DNA from: Myxococcales bacterium
GTDB lineage: Bacteria > Myxococcota_A > Polyangia > Polyangiales > Polyangiaceae
Direction: 5' to 3'
NCBI GenBank assembly: GCA_016720545.1
Contig: JADKKK010000017.1
Coordinates: 24,142 to 88,141 of the forward strand
Length of the DNA stretch: 64,000 nucleotides
Under the pieces are notes generated by a model, which did not search any database, was not told the origin of the DNA, and worked only from the letters and a program-made list of their open reading frames with translations. Below are positions 17,550 through 25,986 of this stretch, piece after piece. Each line of letters starts with the position of its first letter. Within the stretch, counting starts at the first letter, position 1. A program made the translations under genes and the position numbers.

Positions 17550-18238
17550 GCACGGCTCGGAGGAGCGCGCGCGAAGCCATCGCGGCGGTGGCTCGCGCGC
17601 TCGCAGGCGAGACCCCGTCGGTCGTGTTCGTGGGTGGAACGGTCACGGCGCTCTACCCGCTCGAGGGCGGCGTGGAGGTGAGGCCCACGGTCGACGTGGA
17701 CTGCGTGGTCGACGTCGCGACGACCGCCGAGTACTACGCGTTCGTCGGCAGGCTCCGCACGCGCGGTTTCCGCGAGTGCACCGACGACAACGCGCCGCTG
17801 TGCCGCCTCGTGCTCGCGGACGTTCGGGTCGATGTGGTCGCGACCTCGGACACCGGGCTCGGCCCGACCAATCGCTGGTACCGCGACGCCGTCGCCGAGG
17901 CCGCGTCGCACTCGCTCGCCGACATCGAAGTCCGCGCCATCACTCCCGTCTACTTCGTCGCCACGAAGCTCGAGGCGTTCCGAGGGCGCGGCGGTGGGGA
18001 CTACCAGGCGAGCCACGATCTCGAGGACACCCTCTCGGTGCTCGCTGGGCTGCCTCTGCTACGCGAGGAGCTCCACACGTCCGGCTCCCGCGTGGCAAGC
18101 GCTGTCCGAAGCGAGCTCGTCGGACTGCGAGCCGTCGAGGCGTTCATCGACGCGGTCCCCGGGCACTTCGAGGGCGACCGCGCGGGGCAAGCGCGCGCGG
18201 ACCTCGTCCTCGAGTGGCTCAGCTCGCTCCGCGCCTGA
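17546..18238 (+). CDS. AbiEii-like nucleotidyltransferase, putative toxin
   Basis: 230 residues from a GTG overlapping the upstream stop. The N-terminus has the nucleotidyltransferase signature: VFVGGTVTALY, then VRPTVDVDCVV with the D-x-D metal ligands, and LADVRVDVV with a third Asp. Members of this fold act as toxins in AbiE-type systems by modifying tRNA. The remaining part is helical. It is the last gene before the right att core, a common place for an addiction module that stabilises an island. Confidence 0.7.
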   Translation: MSTARRSAREAIAAVARALAGETPSVVFVGGTVTALYPLEGGVEVRPTVDVDCVVDVATTAEYYAFVGRLRTRGFRECTDDNAPLCRLVLADVRVDVVATSDTGLGPTNRWYRDAVAEAASHSLADIEVRAITPVYFVATKLEAFRGRGGGDYQASHDLEDTLSVLAGLPLLREELHTSGSRVASAVRSELVGLRAVEAFIDAVPGHFEGDRAGQARADLVLEWLSSLRA

Positions 18239-18284
18239 CCGGCCCCGATCCGCGAGGGCCGAGGGCGCGCCTCGGCGGGAGCGT

Positions 18285-18327
18285 CCTCCCCACCTGCGCC
18301 ACGATCCTCCCCACCAGCCTCCCCACC
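18285..18327 (+). repeat. Triple CCTCCCCACC array, left of att core
   Basis: Copies of CCTCCCCACC start at 18285, 18306 and 18318 (spacings 21 and 12). The same spacing recurs at 18544, 18565 and 18577 on the other side of the att core, and a single copy lies at 18934. They may be arm-type sites for a recombinase or accessory factor. Confidence 0.6.
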
Positions 18328-18433
18328 TGAACCGAAACGCGACGTAACGAGTGGAACGCTCAGGTCACGCCGATCGCAGTAAATCCAGGGGTTTCGTAAC
18401 GCCCGCGCACGCTCCGAAGCGCGCTCGCGGCCT

Positions 18434-18477
18434 TTGACACGGTAGGGGTCGTTGGTTCAATCCCAATCGCGCCTACA
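18434..18477 (+). repeat. Island right attachment site, tRNA-Val 3' fragment
   Basis: An exact 44-bp copy of 6497-6540, starting in the anticodon loop. The 5' half of a tRNA is absent, so this is the displaced host 3' end, not a gene. It defines an island of about 11.9 kb (6541-18477). Confidence 0.9.
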
Positions 18478-18506
18478 GAATAGACCGAGAAAGCTCGGCA
18501 AATAAG

Positions 18507-18544
18507 CGGGTTGAGAGCTTCATGCCTCAGCCCGTTTTCGTTTC
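18507..18544 (+). terminator. Probable original terminator of tRNA-Val
   Basis: Stem CGGGTTGAG / CTCAGCCCG (one G-T pair) with a 10-base loop, then TTTTCGTTTC. It lies 30 bp after the displaced tRNA end, matching the terminator distance at 6562. Confidence 0.65.
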
Positions 18545-18586
18545 CTCCCCACGGGCGCGGCGTTCCTCCCCACCTCCCTCCCCACC
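18544..18586 (+). repeat. Triple CCTCCCCAC(C) array, right of att core
   Basis: Copies start at 18544 (ending CACG instead of CACC), 18565 and 18577, with the same 21/12 spacing as the left array. Bases between the copies differ, so the repeat units and their spacing are what is conserved. Confidence 0.6.
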
Positions 18587-18677
18587 TGGCGCCGCGCTGC
18601 CCGAGAGCGGGGCGGGGCGGACGTCGAAGAGGCGGATGACCTTGGCGGCGCCTCGCGCTGCTCGGTGGCGTTGACGG

Positions 18678-18902
18678 GACGTCGTCGTCGCCCTGAAGCT
18701 CGTCGCCCTCTCCGCGGCCGTCGCCTCGCCATGGACGCAACCCGAGCCCGCGCGGGCGCTTCACCTGAGCGCGAGCGAGGTGAACCACGGTCTCAAGCGG
18801 CTCGCGGCGTGTCACCTCTTCAACCCCCGCGAGCGGCGGCTCATCCGCAGCGGCCTCCAAGAGTTCCTCGTGCCGGGCTTGCGGTACGTCTTTCCGGCGC
18901 AG
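18678..18902 (+). pseudogene. Truncated copy of the antitoxin-like gene
   Basis: Aligns without gaps to 17034-17258 over 225 bp with about nine mismatches. It is cut off at both ends: the start codon and first eight codons are missing, and after the codons for VFPAQ the sequence is unrelated. It lies outside the right att core, indicating a second, decayed element or an imperfect excision at this site. Confidence 0.8.
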
Positions 18903-19003
18903 AGCGCGCCGAGTGGTGGGCCGGCGGCTCCGGCCTCCCCACCATCCCGCCATGCAGGACCAGGCCCTCCAGCCGTCTGATTGGGCCCGGTCGGAGCCTC
19001 GGC

Positions 19004-19180
19004 TCACCGGCCCCTCGCCAGGCGAACGATCGCGTCCTCGATCTCCGCCACGGCTTTGTCCGCCACGTGCTCGCGAGACCACGCCTGGCCGCCCCGGCCG
19101 ATCTCCAGGTACTCTTCGGGCGAGTCGAGAAGGCCCTCGATGGCAGTCACGACGTCCTGCACTCCGAGGACGTCGATCAT
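19004..19180 (-). pseudogene. Possible glycosyltransferase C-terminal fragment
   Basis: A 58-residue frame (MIDVLGVQDVVTAIEGLLDS, then YLEIGRGGQAWSREHVAD) resembles the last helices of GT-B glycosyltransferases, where a Val-rich helix is followed by WSREH-like wording. The N-terminal domains are absent and the frame touches the end of the next gene. It may be a relic left by island insertion. Confidence 0.3.
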
Positions 19181-19187
19181 CGCAAGG

Positions 19188-20435
19188 TCAACCGTTCGCC
19201 GAGGGCTCGCACACGGTCACCGCGGGCACGAGCGGCGAGGAGACCTCTCCGCACGCGCAGGGCAAGTAGACGCTCTCGACGTAGGCGCGGAGATCGCGCT
19301 TGCCGACGAGCTCGTCTCCCTCTCGCCCGAACGCGAGCTTGAGCCTCCGTGGGGAGAACGTCACGGACAGCTCGCCGTGGGTGTGGGTGCCCGTGAACGA
19401 CGGGTGGTCGAACGCGCCGAGAATGGCGAGGAGACCCTCCTCGCGCAGCGAGGCCCGAGAAGGCGCGCGCAGCCCCTCCGCGAGCGGCAGGAGCGCCTGG
19501 AGCTGCGGCACGTCGCCTTTGAGGGGGAGTCGCCCCAGGCGCTCGAGTGTCGGCTCGACGAAGTAGTGAATACCGGCGCGCCCGTAGAGCCGGAAGAAGT
19601 AGGGAATGTCCCCCCGCGCGAGCTGCGTCTTCTCTGCGCCGAGAAGCGGTGGCCACACGGGCTGTGAGCGGGCCCGCACGTAGTCGCCCGTGCCACGCAG
19701 CAGCACGCGAATGGGCGCGTCGCGGAGACCTGGCACCTGCGTGAACACCTCGGCGATCCGAGACCCATGACGCTCGAGCAGCGTGAGCATGCCCAGGTAC
19801 GCGTCGACCATCGCGCAGAGGTCGACGACGTCGACGGGCTTGCCGAGGAACGGGAGCACACGGCGCACCCCGGCCGCGTGGCGGCTCACCGCGCCGTACT
19901 CCGGATCGGCCTCGGGCAAGAGCTTGGTCGCGGTGGGGAGCGCGAGGTCGTCGAAGACGATCTCGACGTCGAGCGGCGCGAACACGATGCGCTCGCGCGC
20001 GTCGAGCCCGAGCGCCAGGTTCTCCCAGTGCAGGTCGGAGAGCCCGAGCCAGCTGAACAGCGCGATCGCGCGGCCGACCACGACCGCGAGCTCCCGCTTC
20101 CGCGCAGGAGAGAGCGCGCCGAGCGGCGCGAGATCGAGCCGCTCCACCGTGCCCCCGTCGCGTGCGCCCTGCGACGAGAACCGCAGCTCGGGCAGGAACG
20201 CGAAGGCGTCTCCGTCCCCGAGGTCCTCTTCGGCCAGAACGCGGAGGAGGGCGCGCAGAGGGCTGCCGACACCGAGCACGAGCCACTCCCAGAGGAGCGT
20301 CCGAGGCTTGTGGACCTCGGTCTCGCCGATCGCCACCTGGCGACCGAAGTTGTGGGAGTCGCCCGCGAACGTGGCGAAACCGGCGGAGCTGGCAGGAGCG
20401 GAGCTGGCAGGAGCGGAGGTTCGCGGCTTGCTCAT
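19188..20435 (-). CDS. DUF4135 / LanM-dehydratase-like protein
   Basis: 415 residues from ATG at 20435; the longer frame upstream overlaps the divergent gene and has no homology. FAGDSHNFGRQVAIGETEVHKPRTLLW matches the GDxHxxGRxV...KPR block of the dehydratase domain of type 2 lanthipeptide synthetases. LSDLHWENLALG and APLDVEIVFDDL match its kinase-like catalytic and metal loops. The C-terminal cyclase domain is missing (LanM is about 1000 residues), and no precursor peptide or transporter is adjacent. It could be a stand-alone kinase/lyase-like modifier. The substrate is unknown. Confidence 0.65.
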   Translation of the reverse strand: MSKPRTSAPASSAPASSAGFATFAGDSHNFGRQVAIGETEVHKPRTLLWEWLVLGVGSPLRALLRVLAEEDLGDGDAFAFLPELRFSSQGARDGGTVERLDLAPLGALSPARKRELAVVVGRAIALFSWLGLSDLHWENLALGLDARERIVFAPLDVEIVFDDLALPTATKLLPEADPEYGAVSRHAAGVRRVLPFLGKPVDVVDLCAMVDAYLGMLTLLERHGSRIAEVFTQVPGLRDAPIRVLLRGTGDYVRARSQPVWPPLLGAEKTQLARGDIPYFFRLYGRAGIHYFVEPTLERLGRLPLKGDVPQLQALLPLAEGLRAPSRASLREEGLLAILGAFDHPSFTGTHTHGELSVTFSPRRLKLAFGREGDELVGKRDLRAYVESVYLPCACGEVSSPLVPAVTVCEPSANG

Positions 20436-20580
20436 CGTTCGAGTGGTCGGCACTCTACCGCACTGCTCTACCGGAGCGCTCTGCCGCACTGCGCCACTCC
20501 AGCGCCAAGGACGGATTCGAGGTCTCGCGTGAGGACGCGCGTCAGGTTGACGAAGTACGCGGAGCGGATAGGGTGCCTTC

Positions 20581-23409
20581 ATGCGCCGTTCGCTCCGTCC
20601 GTTTCGTCCGCTCCTTCCGCTCGTCGCCCTCGCGCTCCTCGGTGCTTGCACGGGAGACGACGCTCCCGGCGCTCCCGCGCCCGTCCCCACGCCGTCCGAC
20701 GCGGCTCCGCCGCCTGACGCGACCCCGCCGCCGAACCCGCTCGACGCGCTGCCGGTGCAGGAAGAGCTGAAAGGCGCGGGCCTCTCGGCGCCGGTCGACG
20801 TGGTCCGTGACGACGCGGGAATCCCCCACATCTACGCGGCCACCACGCCCGACGCGGCCTACGCGCAGGGCTTCATGATGGCGCAGGACCGGTGGCTCGA
20901 GATGGACTTCGGGCGCCGCCAGGCCTCGGGCACGCTCGCCGAGATCGTGGGAGACTTCAGCTCCGCGGCCATCGGGAGCGACATTCGGTACCGCAGCCAC
21001 CACCTCCGCGCCACCGCTGAGGTCGGCTGGAAGAAGCTCCAGGCGTCGGCCGAGCCCACCGACAAGCTGCTCGTCGCGACCCTGAAGAGCTTCGCGGCCG
21101 GCGTGAACGCCTGGCAAGAGGCCTTGCGCGCCGGCAAGTACACGATCCCGAAGGGGGGACTCGAGCTCTACTACGGGGTCTCCTCCATCACGGCGTGGAC
21201 CGAGCTCGACTCGATCGTCCTCGGCGAGCTGCAGGCCTTCCAGCTCGCGTTCGACGGCACCACCGACGTCACCCGCACCACGTGGGACAAGGAAGAGGCC
21301 GCGAAGTTCGTGGGCAACGCCGATCCGGCGAAGGCCGCGCGCGCCGGGTTCGCCGACGACTACTGGCGCTTTCTCCCGTTCGAGCCGGTGTATACGGTCG
21401 ACGGCTGGAAAGAGGTCGCGGGCGGCCCGACCGCGCTCGCCAAGCCGCCGCGCGCCCGCGGGCGGGCGGCGAGCAAGGGGTCCCTCGCGATGCTTCACAA
21501 GGACCTCGCGAGCCTCGAGGGGGTCGGGCTCGACCGCCGCAACGATCCCGATCGCGGCTCGAACAACTGGGTCGTCGGCCCCAAGAGCTCGGCCTCGGGT
21601 CACGCCATGGTGGCGAACGACACCCACCTCTCGCTGGGGAGCCCCTCGATCTTCTACCTCGTGCACTTGTCGGCCAAAGACGGGCTCGACGTCATGGGGG
21701 TCCAGTTCCCGGGCATCCCGCTCGTGACGCTGGGCATGAACCGCCACGTGGGCTGGGGCAGCACGGTGAGCTACGTCGACGTCACCGACGTCTACCGCGA
21801 GACGGTCGTGCCGTGCACGGCGGGAGGTGGCTCGTGCGTCGTCTTCAAGGGCGCGCAAGTGAAGCTCGTGCCGCGCGAGGAGACCTTCCGCTCCAGCGGG
21901 TTCGGCCGCCCCGGCACCGAGACCAAGGTGACCTACTACGATGTCCCGCACCACGGCCCGATCGTGCCGCGGATCACGGGCTCGAACATCGAGCCGCTCG
22001 GCGGCGAGGAGCTCTCGATTCGCTATACGGGCTACGAGAGCGCGCCGCTCCTCCGGGCGATTTACAGCGTGAACGTGGCGAAGAACGTCGACGAGTGTGT
22101 CTCCGCTCTGCAGAAGGACTTCTCCTACGGCGGCCAGAACTGGGTGCTTGCCGACGACTCCGGGAACATCGCGTGGACGCAGGCCATCCGGGTGCCGCGA
22201 AGGCCGAAGGGCACGAAGCCGTGGAAGGTGCTGCCGGGCGACGGCTCCGCGGAGTGGGACGGGTACTTCGACCCGAAGGTAGCGCCGAACGCGAAGAACC
22301 CTGCGAAGGGCTACCTCGTCACGGCGAACGCCGATCCTGTCGGTCTGACCGCGGACAACGATCCCGCGAACGAGCCCGAGGTCGGCGGCTTCCCGCTCTA
22401 CATGGGCGCCGACTACGACCCAGGGACGCGCGTGGGCCGCATCACCACGCGGATCAAAGAGGGCCTCGAGGGCGGCAAGAAGCTCGACGCGAACGCGATG
22501 TCGAGCATCCAGGCCGACGCCGTCACGAACTGGGGAAAGGCGTGGAAGCCCGCGTTCGTCGCGGCCGTCACCGATCTCTCGGCCGAGCTCGCCACCCCCG
22601 GCTCACGCGCGGAGCTCGCGCCGCTGCTCGCCGCCGCTCCCGCGAATGTGAAGGCGTTCCTCGCCGAAGCGAAGACCCTCGCCGAGGGCTGGAGCTACGA
22701 CACCCCCGCGGGCACCGAGGCCGCGGCGACGCCGAAGGAGATCTCCGACTCGCGCGCGACCGCCATCATGGCGGCGTTCGCCACGGCGCTCGCGCAGGCG
22801 GCGCTCTCCGACGAGGCCGGCGTGCTCGGCGTGAAGCTCGGCCGCGCGCCGACGCTGAAGCTCCTCGCGGCGCTGCTGTCGGCGCCGAACACCCTGAAGA
22901 CCAAAGAGGCCCTCTTCGACGACGTCAACACGCCGGGCGTCGAGACGAGGTCGTTCACCCTCGCGAAGGCCGCGCTGCAGGCGCTGGGCGCGGTGTTCAC
23001 GGCGCAGGGCGCCGATCCGGCCAAGTGGCGCTGGGGGACCGTGCACACCCTCGAGCCGCAGTTCTTCCTGCCGCTCCCGTCGCTCGCGCAGCGGAAGGTG
23101 GGGCGCCACGGCGGCGACGGCACGGTCGACGTCGCCGGACACGGCATCGAGGACGACGACTACACGTACGCGTCGGGCGCCTCGATCCGCTTCGTCGCCG
23201 AGCTCGATCCGGTGAAGGGGCCCATCGCGCGCAACGTGATCCCGGGCGGACAGGTGTTCGACCCGGCCTCGCCCCACTTCTCGGATCTCTATGATTTGTA
23301 TGTGAAAAATCAGACCGTTGACCTCGCCTTCAGCGTCAACGACGTCGTCGCGCGGGCGAAGGTCGAGGCGGAGAAGAACAAGATCGGGCGGCGGCGCTTC
23401 GTGCCCTGA
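20581..23409 (+). CDS. Penicillin acylase family lipoprotein
   Basis: 942 residues. A lipoprotein signal ends LLGAC (Cys22), then an Ala/Pro/Asp linker to about residue 55. DVVRDDAGIPHIYAATTPDA and YAQGFMMAQDRWLEMD belong to the alpha-chain region. RGSNNWVVGPKSSASGHAMVANDTHL contains the N-terminal nucleophile Ser of the mature beta chain (G-S-N-N-W). Such Ntn-hydrolases are autocleaved and hydrolyse amide bonds of beta-lactams, acyl-homoserine lactones or similar N-acyl compounds; the substrate is not readable. It is divergent from the DUF4135 gene. Confidence 0.9.
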   Translation: MRRSLRPFRPLLPLVALALLGACTGDDAPGAPAPVPTPSDAAPPPDATPPPNPLDALPVQEELKGAGLSAPVDVVRDDAGIPHIYAATTPDAAYAQGFMMAQDRWLEMDFGRRQASGTLAEIVGDFSSAAIGSDIRYRSHHLRATAEVGWKKLQASAEPTDKLLVATLKSFAAGVNAWQEALRAGKYTIPKGGLELYYGVSSITAWTELDSIVLGELQAFQLAFDGTTDVTRTTWDKEEAAKFVGNADPAKAARAGFADDYWRFLPFEPVYTVDGWKEVAGGPTALAKPPRARGRAASKGSLAMLHKDLASLEGVGLDRRNDPDRGSNNWVVGPKSSASGHAMVANDTHLSLGSPSIFYLVHLSAKDGLDVMGVQFPGIPLVTLGMNRHVGWGSTVSYVDVTDVYRETVVPCTAGGGSCVVFKGAQVKLVPREETFRSSGFGRPGTETKVTYYDVPHHGPIVPRITGSNIEPLGGEELSIRYTGYESAPLLRAIYSVNVAKNVDECVSALQKDFSYGGQNWVLADDSGNIAWTQAIRVPRRPKGTKPWKVLPGDGSAEWDGYFDPKVAPNAKNPAKGYLVTANADPVGLTADNDPANEPEVGGFPLYMGADYDPGTRVGRITTRIKEGLEGGKKLDANAMSSIQADAVTNWGKAWKPAFVAAVTDLSAELATPGSRAELAPLLAAAPANVKAFLAEAKTLAEGWSYDTPAGTEAAATPKEISDSRATAIMAAFATALAQAALSDEAGVLGVKLGRAPTLKLLAALLSAPNTLKTKEALFDDVNTPGVETRSFTLAKAALQALGAVFTAQGADPAKWRWGTVHTLEPQFFLPLPSLAQRKVGRHGGDGTVDVAGHGIEDDDYTYASGASIRFVAELDPVKGPIARNVIPGGQVFDPASPHFSDLYDLYVKNQTVDLAFSVNDVVARAKVEAEKNKIGRRRFVP

Positions 23410-23496
23410 ACGTCCTCGCGACGCACCCGGGCTCGGCCGTAGCCTGGCTATCGGCCTAGCGGGTGGTCCGCGCCGTGGCGCGCCCTCACCGAGTCG

Positions 23497-24282
23497 TCAT
23501 TCGAGCGGGCCGAGCCTCTTGCGAAGCTCGGCGAGCTCGGCCTCGGCTCGGTCCGCGCGGGCGGCCTCCTTTGCCGCGCGCTCTTCGGCGTCCTCGAGGC
23601 GCTCATCGCGCTCACTCACCATGCGCTCGAGCATGCCGACGATCTCGCCGCTGTCGAGCACCTGCGCGGTGTCGCTGAAGAACCGGAGGCGGCCGTCGAT
23701 GACGGCGAGGTCGAGGCCGAGGACGGTCGAGGGGAGGCGCCCTCCCTGGCCGAGCACGGGCACGTAAGCGCGCTGGCTTCCGGCCAGGTGAAAGCCGCGG
23801 AGCATCTTCGTTCGCACGTCGAACGTGAAGTATTCGCGGACCCCAAGGCGCGCGTACTCGGCGACGTTCTCGCGGAGGTCCTTGTGCTTCCGGCCGAGGT
23901 TTCGGAGCTCGAGCACGAAGTCGACGCCGCGCCCTTCTCGGGCCACGACCCAGCTCTCGACCTCCTTGTCCGGATCGGTGTCGAGGACGGCCAGGATGTC
24001 CGGGACGAAGACAGGCTCGCCCGGATACAGCACCGCGAGCTCCGACGCGAGGAACACTCGGCGACGAGCCCGCTCGAAGAAATCGGTGAGGGTGGTGAGC
24101 GCGCGCGTCTTGGGGCGCGAGTGGAGGGTTCCTTCGGACATCGCCTCGCGCATCGCGTCGAGGGCGAGGCGAATGCGCTCGACGGCCGCGTCCTGCTCGG
24201 TGACCGTCATGGCGCTCCACTCCGCCTCGGTCGGGGCGCGCGGGAAGACCACGGGAGGTGGAGTGCGATGAGGCTCGCTCAT
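23497..24282 (-). CDS. Uma2 family (DUF820) nuclease-like protein
   Basis: 261 residues. The core is a PD-(D/E)xK-like fold: EPVFVPDILAVLD (the first acidic residue), GVDFVLELRNLGRKHKDL (the E-x-K-like strand, here E-L-R) and YARLGVREYFTFDVRTKMLR, which is highly typical of Uma2. The C-terminal 45 residues form a charged coiled coil (RAEAELAELRKRL). The family's function is unknown despite the nuclease fold. Replacement of the usual Lys may mean it is inactive. Confidence 0.8.
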   Translation of the reverse strand: MSEPHRTPPPVVFPRAPTEAEWSAMTVTEQDAAVERIRLALDAMREAMSEGTLHSRPKTRALTTLTDFFERARRRVFLASELAVLYPGEPVFVPDILAVLDTDPDKEVESWVVAREGRGVDFVLELRNLGRKHKDLRENVAEYARLGVREYFTFDVRTKMLRGFHLAGSQRAYVPVLGQGGRLPSTVLGLDLAVIDGRLRFFSDTAQVLDSGEIVGMLERMVSERDERLEDAEERAAKEAARADRAEAELAELRKRLGPLE

Positions 24283-24403
24283 GAGGGCCCCTTGAGCGTA
24301 GCACCTCGAGGCGCGCTCGCTCGACGAGGCGCGCGCGCGTGGCTCAGTTCGCGCTTCCCGAGTGCCCTTGCGGCGCTAGAGCCGCACGTCTACCATTGCG
24401 GGC

Positions 24404-24748
24404 GTGCGACGTTGGTATCTTGCCTGCTGGCCGTGCGCGGGCTCGGGCGCTCCGCAGACGGCCGCCGCGGGGCCTGAGCGGGGAGCCTGCGAGGAGGGGG
24501 CCTCGGTTTGCATGCGCGACGCTCGGGAAGCCTGCGGCGGAGCCTTCGTGCTCGACGACACGAGCGGGAGCGACTACCTTGAGACAACCTACACGGGGTA
24601 CGCCCAACATACTCTTGGGGGGGAGTCCACTACCTACGGCGGCACGTCGCGGCACGCTCTCACGGGCGAGTCACGCACCACGGGCCGCAGCGTGACGCGA
24701 AAGCGGAGGGAAGTGACCTTGCGCGTCACGTGCAAGAAGGGAAAGTAG
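24404..24748 (+). CDS. Small Cys- and Thr/Gly-rich protein
   Basis: 114 residues from a GTG. The N-terminus MRRWYLACWPCAG could be a very short export signal. Four further Cys occur in CEEGASVC and EACGG. The centre is a run of Ser/Thr/Gly/His repeats (TYTGYAQHTLGGESTTYGGT, then SRHALTGESRTTG), followed by a basic strand ending VTLRVTCKKGK. No family is recognised; gene status rests on composition and lack of an alternative. Confidence 0.45.
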   Translation: MRRWYLACWPCAGSGAPQTAAAGPERGACEEGASVCMRDAREACGGAFVLDDTSGSDYLETTYTGYAQHTLGGESTTYGGTSRHALTGESRTTGRSVTRKRREVTLRVTCKKGK

Positions 24749-24794
24749 CCGAGGCCGCGCGCGGTGCCGGTCGTGGAGCTCAGGCCGGGCGAGC

Positions 24795-25880
24795 TCAGCC
24801 GGGCTGGCGCACATCGAATCCCGGGCCGGAGGTCACGCGGATCTGCGGCCCCTCCGACCAGAAGCCGCCCTCGAAGGGATCGCTCGCGAGCAGCCAGGCC
24901 GTGTCCAGATCGGCGTACGCGACCGCGTCGAAGCACGCGGCGAGCGTCGCCGCGCAGGTCATGCCGAGGCGGGTCTCCACCATGCCGCCCACCATGAGGT
25001 CGAGCCCGCGTCGCCGCGCCTCGCGCCCGAGCGCGAGCGACGGGCCGAACCCCCCGAGCTTCACGAGCTTCAGGTTCACGCCCGTCGCGGCCCCCGCGCG
25101 CACGAGCTGGTCGAGGTCGTCGAGGCCGCGGAACGACTCGTCGGCGACCACGGGCACGCCGCCGTCCCGCGCGACGCGCGCCATCCCCTCGAGGTCGCCT
25201 CGGTCGCAGGGCTGCTCGAAGCACTCGACCGCGGCGCCGCGCGCGCGGAGCGTCCTCAGCGTCGCGAGCGCCTCGGCGGCCGTGAAGCCCCCGTTCGCGT
25301 CGAGCCGCAGGCGGAGCCCGGGCAGAGAATCGTGTAGAGTGCACATGGACGCCGCCTCGCGCTCAGCGTCCTTCCCCACCTTCACCTTGAACGCGCGGAA
25401 GCCCTGCGCGTACCAGCGCCGCCCCACGCGGAGCATCTCAGCCTCTTCGGCGATCGGGATCGTGATGTCGCTCTCGAGGAGCGGCGCCGGCCCGTCGCAG
25501 CCGAAGAGTGCGCGCACCGACAGGCCACGAGCGCGCGCGAGGGCGTCCACGAGGGCGCACTCGATCGCCGCCGCGAGCACCGGGGAGCCGGGAGCCGCCG
25601 CGGCCGCGAGCGCGTGGGCCTCTTCGGCCGTGCCCACCTCGGCGCCCACGACGCGCGCCTCGGCGGCCGGCCAAGCGCGCTCGAGGTCGGGCAGGTCCTC
25701 CCGGGTGACCGGGTGAAGGCACGCCGCCTCGCCGAGGCCGGTCACCTCACGGGCCCCGGACTCCCCGGCCGTGAGGCGCACGAGCCCCGCGCGCGTCGTG
25801 TCCATGCGGGCGGTCGCGATGACGAACGGCTCGAGGAGCGGGACGCAGAGCGCGGAAAGGCAGGCGTTCTTCACGAACAT
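24795..25880 (-). CDS. Dipeptide epimerase (enolase superfamily, Ala-Glu epimerase-like)
   Basis: 361 residues from ATG at 25880. Catalytic elements of the muconate-lactonising subgroup are present in order: FKVKVGKD (K-x-K base), RLRLDANGGF (metal Asp), VECFEQPCD (metal Glu), PVVADESFRG (metal Asp) and GVNLKLVKLGGF (second base Lys). The DES-F motif and length match L-Ala-D/L-Glu epimerases that recycle murein tripeptide; other dipeptide specificities are possible. TGTAGAGTGCA sits in the gene at 25333. Confidence 0.85.
   Translation of the reverse strand: MFVKNACLSALCVPLLEPFVIATARMDTTRAGLVRLTAGESGAREVTGLGEAACLHPVTREDLPDLERAWPAAEARVVGAEVGTAEEAHALAAAAAPGSPVLAAAIECALVDALARARGLSVRALFGCDGPAPLLESDITIPIAEEAEMLRVGRRWYAQGFRAFKVKVGKDAEREAASMCTLHDSLPGLRLRLDANGGFTAAEALATLRTLRARGAAVECFEQPCDRGDLEGMARVARDGGVPVVADESFRGLDDLDQLVRAGAATGVNLKLVKLGGFGPSLALGREARRRGLDLMVGGMVETRLGMTCAATLAACFDAVAYADLDTAWLLASDPFEGGFWSEGPQIRVTSGPGFDVRQPG
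25333..25343 (+). repeat. TGYARRRTRCA palindrome, site 2
   Basis: TGTAGAGTGCA inside the dipeptide epimerase gene; the coding strand reads TGC-ACT-CTA-CA, a codon phase different from site 1. Identical to the site at 48708. Confidence 0.7.
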
Positions 25881-25921
25881 CTTGCCGAGCTTACCGGTCT
25901 GGGCTTCTAAGTGTCGTTCTC

Positions 25922-25951
25922 GTGAACATGCAAGCGAGCCGCAGGCGAGCG
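25922..25951 (+). repeat. Interspersed repeat, copy 1
   Basis: GTGAACATG followed by CAAGCGAGCCGCAGGCGAGCG. The same sequence with one extra A occurs inverted at 37212-37242. Both copies lie shortly before a gene start (porin here, purCE there). Confidence 0.6.
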
Positions 25952-25986
25952 GCGTGTGTATGGCAACCGACCGAAGGGAGGGCGCC

